Assembly (NCBI GenBank): GCA_045579055.1
Contig: JAZNLK010000042.1
Span: forward strand, 1 to 49,224
Reading direction: 5' to 3'
Origin: SIG440 sp045579055
GTDB taxonomy: Bacteria > Bacillota > Clostridia > Monoglobales > Monoglobaceae
DNA length: 49,224 nucleotides
In this document: in pieces, positions 48,934 to 49,224 of the stretch
Layout of the letters: each line of letters starts with the position of its first letter
Position numbering within the stretch: position 1 is the stretch's first letter
Position numbers and translations under genes: made by a program
The notes under the pieces: model-generated
Told to the model about the DNA's origin: nothing
The model's database searches: none
What the model saw: only the letters and a program-made list of their open reading frames with translations

Positions 48934-49003
48934 ATCCCTCAATGAGGGAGCGAAATGTGTCAATTTTATCGACACGCTGTCACCCTGAGCTTGTCGAAGG
49001 GTC
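48934..49003. repeat. Repeat-like intergenic segment of three small palindromes
   Basis: TCCCTCA/TGAGGGA (48935-48949), GTGTC/GACAC (around 48957-48975) and GTCACCCTGAGC...GAAGGGTC (48979-49003) stand in a row. The last includes CTGAGCTTGTCGAAGGG, a sequence I recall as a widespread intergenic repeat in bacteria. Gene content is absent here. Confidence 0.5.
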
Positions 49004-49047
49004 TAAAACAGCCCTGCGATGCATCCGCACCGCAGGGCTGTCTTTTA
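49004..49047. terminator. Bidirectional terminator between convergent genes
   Basis: ACAGCCCTGCG pairs perfectly with CGCAGGGCTGT (11 base pairs), with CTTTTATT after it on the plus strand and TTTTAG on the minus strand. It ends the epimerase transcript and the minus-strand gene at the edge. Confidence 0.85.
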
Positions 49048-49056
49048 TTCAGCTAT

Positions 49057-49224
49057 TTACTTTTCCAACAAATAATCACAATTCACAACCTTTTCCATAA
49101 AGGAAGTTCTTGTCACATAATAGTGATTTGCCGCTTCAAAGCCAACAGCGCTGTTTCGGAGCATAATTTCATATACCATCAGGGCAAGCTCCTTATCAGA
49201 CTTCACAAGCTGGTCCATTTTCGC
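49057..49224 (-). CDS. C-terminal 55 residues of an unrecognised protein (cut by window edge)
   Basis: The minus strand is open from the window edge to TAA at 49059-49057. It reads MVYEIMLRNSAVGFEAANHY, then YVTRTSFMEKVVNCDYLLEK. Aromatic residues with a conserved-looking ANHYY stretch suggest the end of a carbohydrate-active or similar enzyme, but I do not recognise the family. A strong terminator follows, which supports this being the true gene end. Confidence 0.6.
   Translation of the reverse strand, partial: AKMDQLVKSDKELALMVYEIMLRNSAVGFEAANHYYVTRTSFMEKVVNCDYLLEK

Overview
The window comes from a low-GC, endospore-forming member of the Clostridia. It carries a complete eight-gene spoIIIA operon, dipicolinate synthase (spoVFA/spoVFB), whiA, HPr kinase, long-form HPF, a glmS ribozyme and meso-diaminopimelate dehydrogenase. 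Shine-Dalgarno sites are strong and many sigma-A type promoters have exact 17-base spacers. No prophage, transposase, integrase, CRISPR array or rRNA was found. The genus cannot be fixed from the sequence alone.

Layout. 1-3.3 kb (minus): an aldolase-family gene cut by the window edge, a ribokinase-like PfkB kinase, a second aldolase-family gene with altered active-site residues, and ddh. 3.4-4.9 kb (minus): spoVFA-spoVFB behind a promoter that fits sigma-K. 5.0-5.6 kb: hpf. 5.7-13.3 kb (minus): hprK-murB-whiA-dnaE-CDF transporter, a conserved Firmicutes block from which rapZ and yvcK are absent here. 13.38-13.57 kb (plus): tRNA-Asp and tRNA-Thr. 13.6-16.7 kb (plus): marR-iron alcohol dehydrogenase-aldehyde dehydrogenase, with two 18-base operator-like palindromes at the promoter. 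16.8-21.8 kb (minus): spoIIIAA to spoIIIAH. 21.9-23.1 kb: hflX.

23.2-27.4 kb (minus): a GlmU-like left-handed beta-helix protein, glmS preceded by a glmS ribozyme, and glmM, which together form most of the UDP-GlcNAc pathway. 27.5-31.4 kb (minus): FHA protein-SEDS polymerase-class B PBP-truA, a cell-wall synthase module, behind a PpiC-type lipoprotein gene. 32.6-41.1 kb (minus): an XRE-cupin regulator, potA, potB, a fused potC-potD, pth and mfd, tightly spaced. 41.2-45.2 kb: aldo/keto reductase, a GH3 (NagZ-like) glycosidase and a divergently regulated-looking AraC regulator on the same strand. 45.3-47.2 kb: DUF6062-like protein and glycerate kinase. 47.3-48.9 kb (plus): UlaG-like MBL hydrolase and an aldose-1-epimerase-like protein. 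The right edge holds a repeat-like intergenic segment and the 3' end of an unrecognised minus-strand gene.

Most of the window is core chromosome. I did not find an obviously new multi-gene system. The most informative non-coding signals are the glmS ribozyme with a structured leader, the paired MarR operators, the AraC/GH3 regulatory repeats, the sigma-K promoter of spoVF, and a nested double hairpin between convergent operons. The most unusual proteins are the PotC-PotD fusion and the aldolase-family protein next to ddh.
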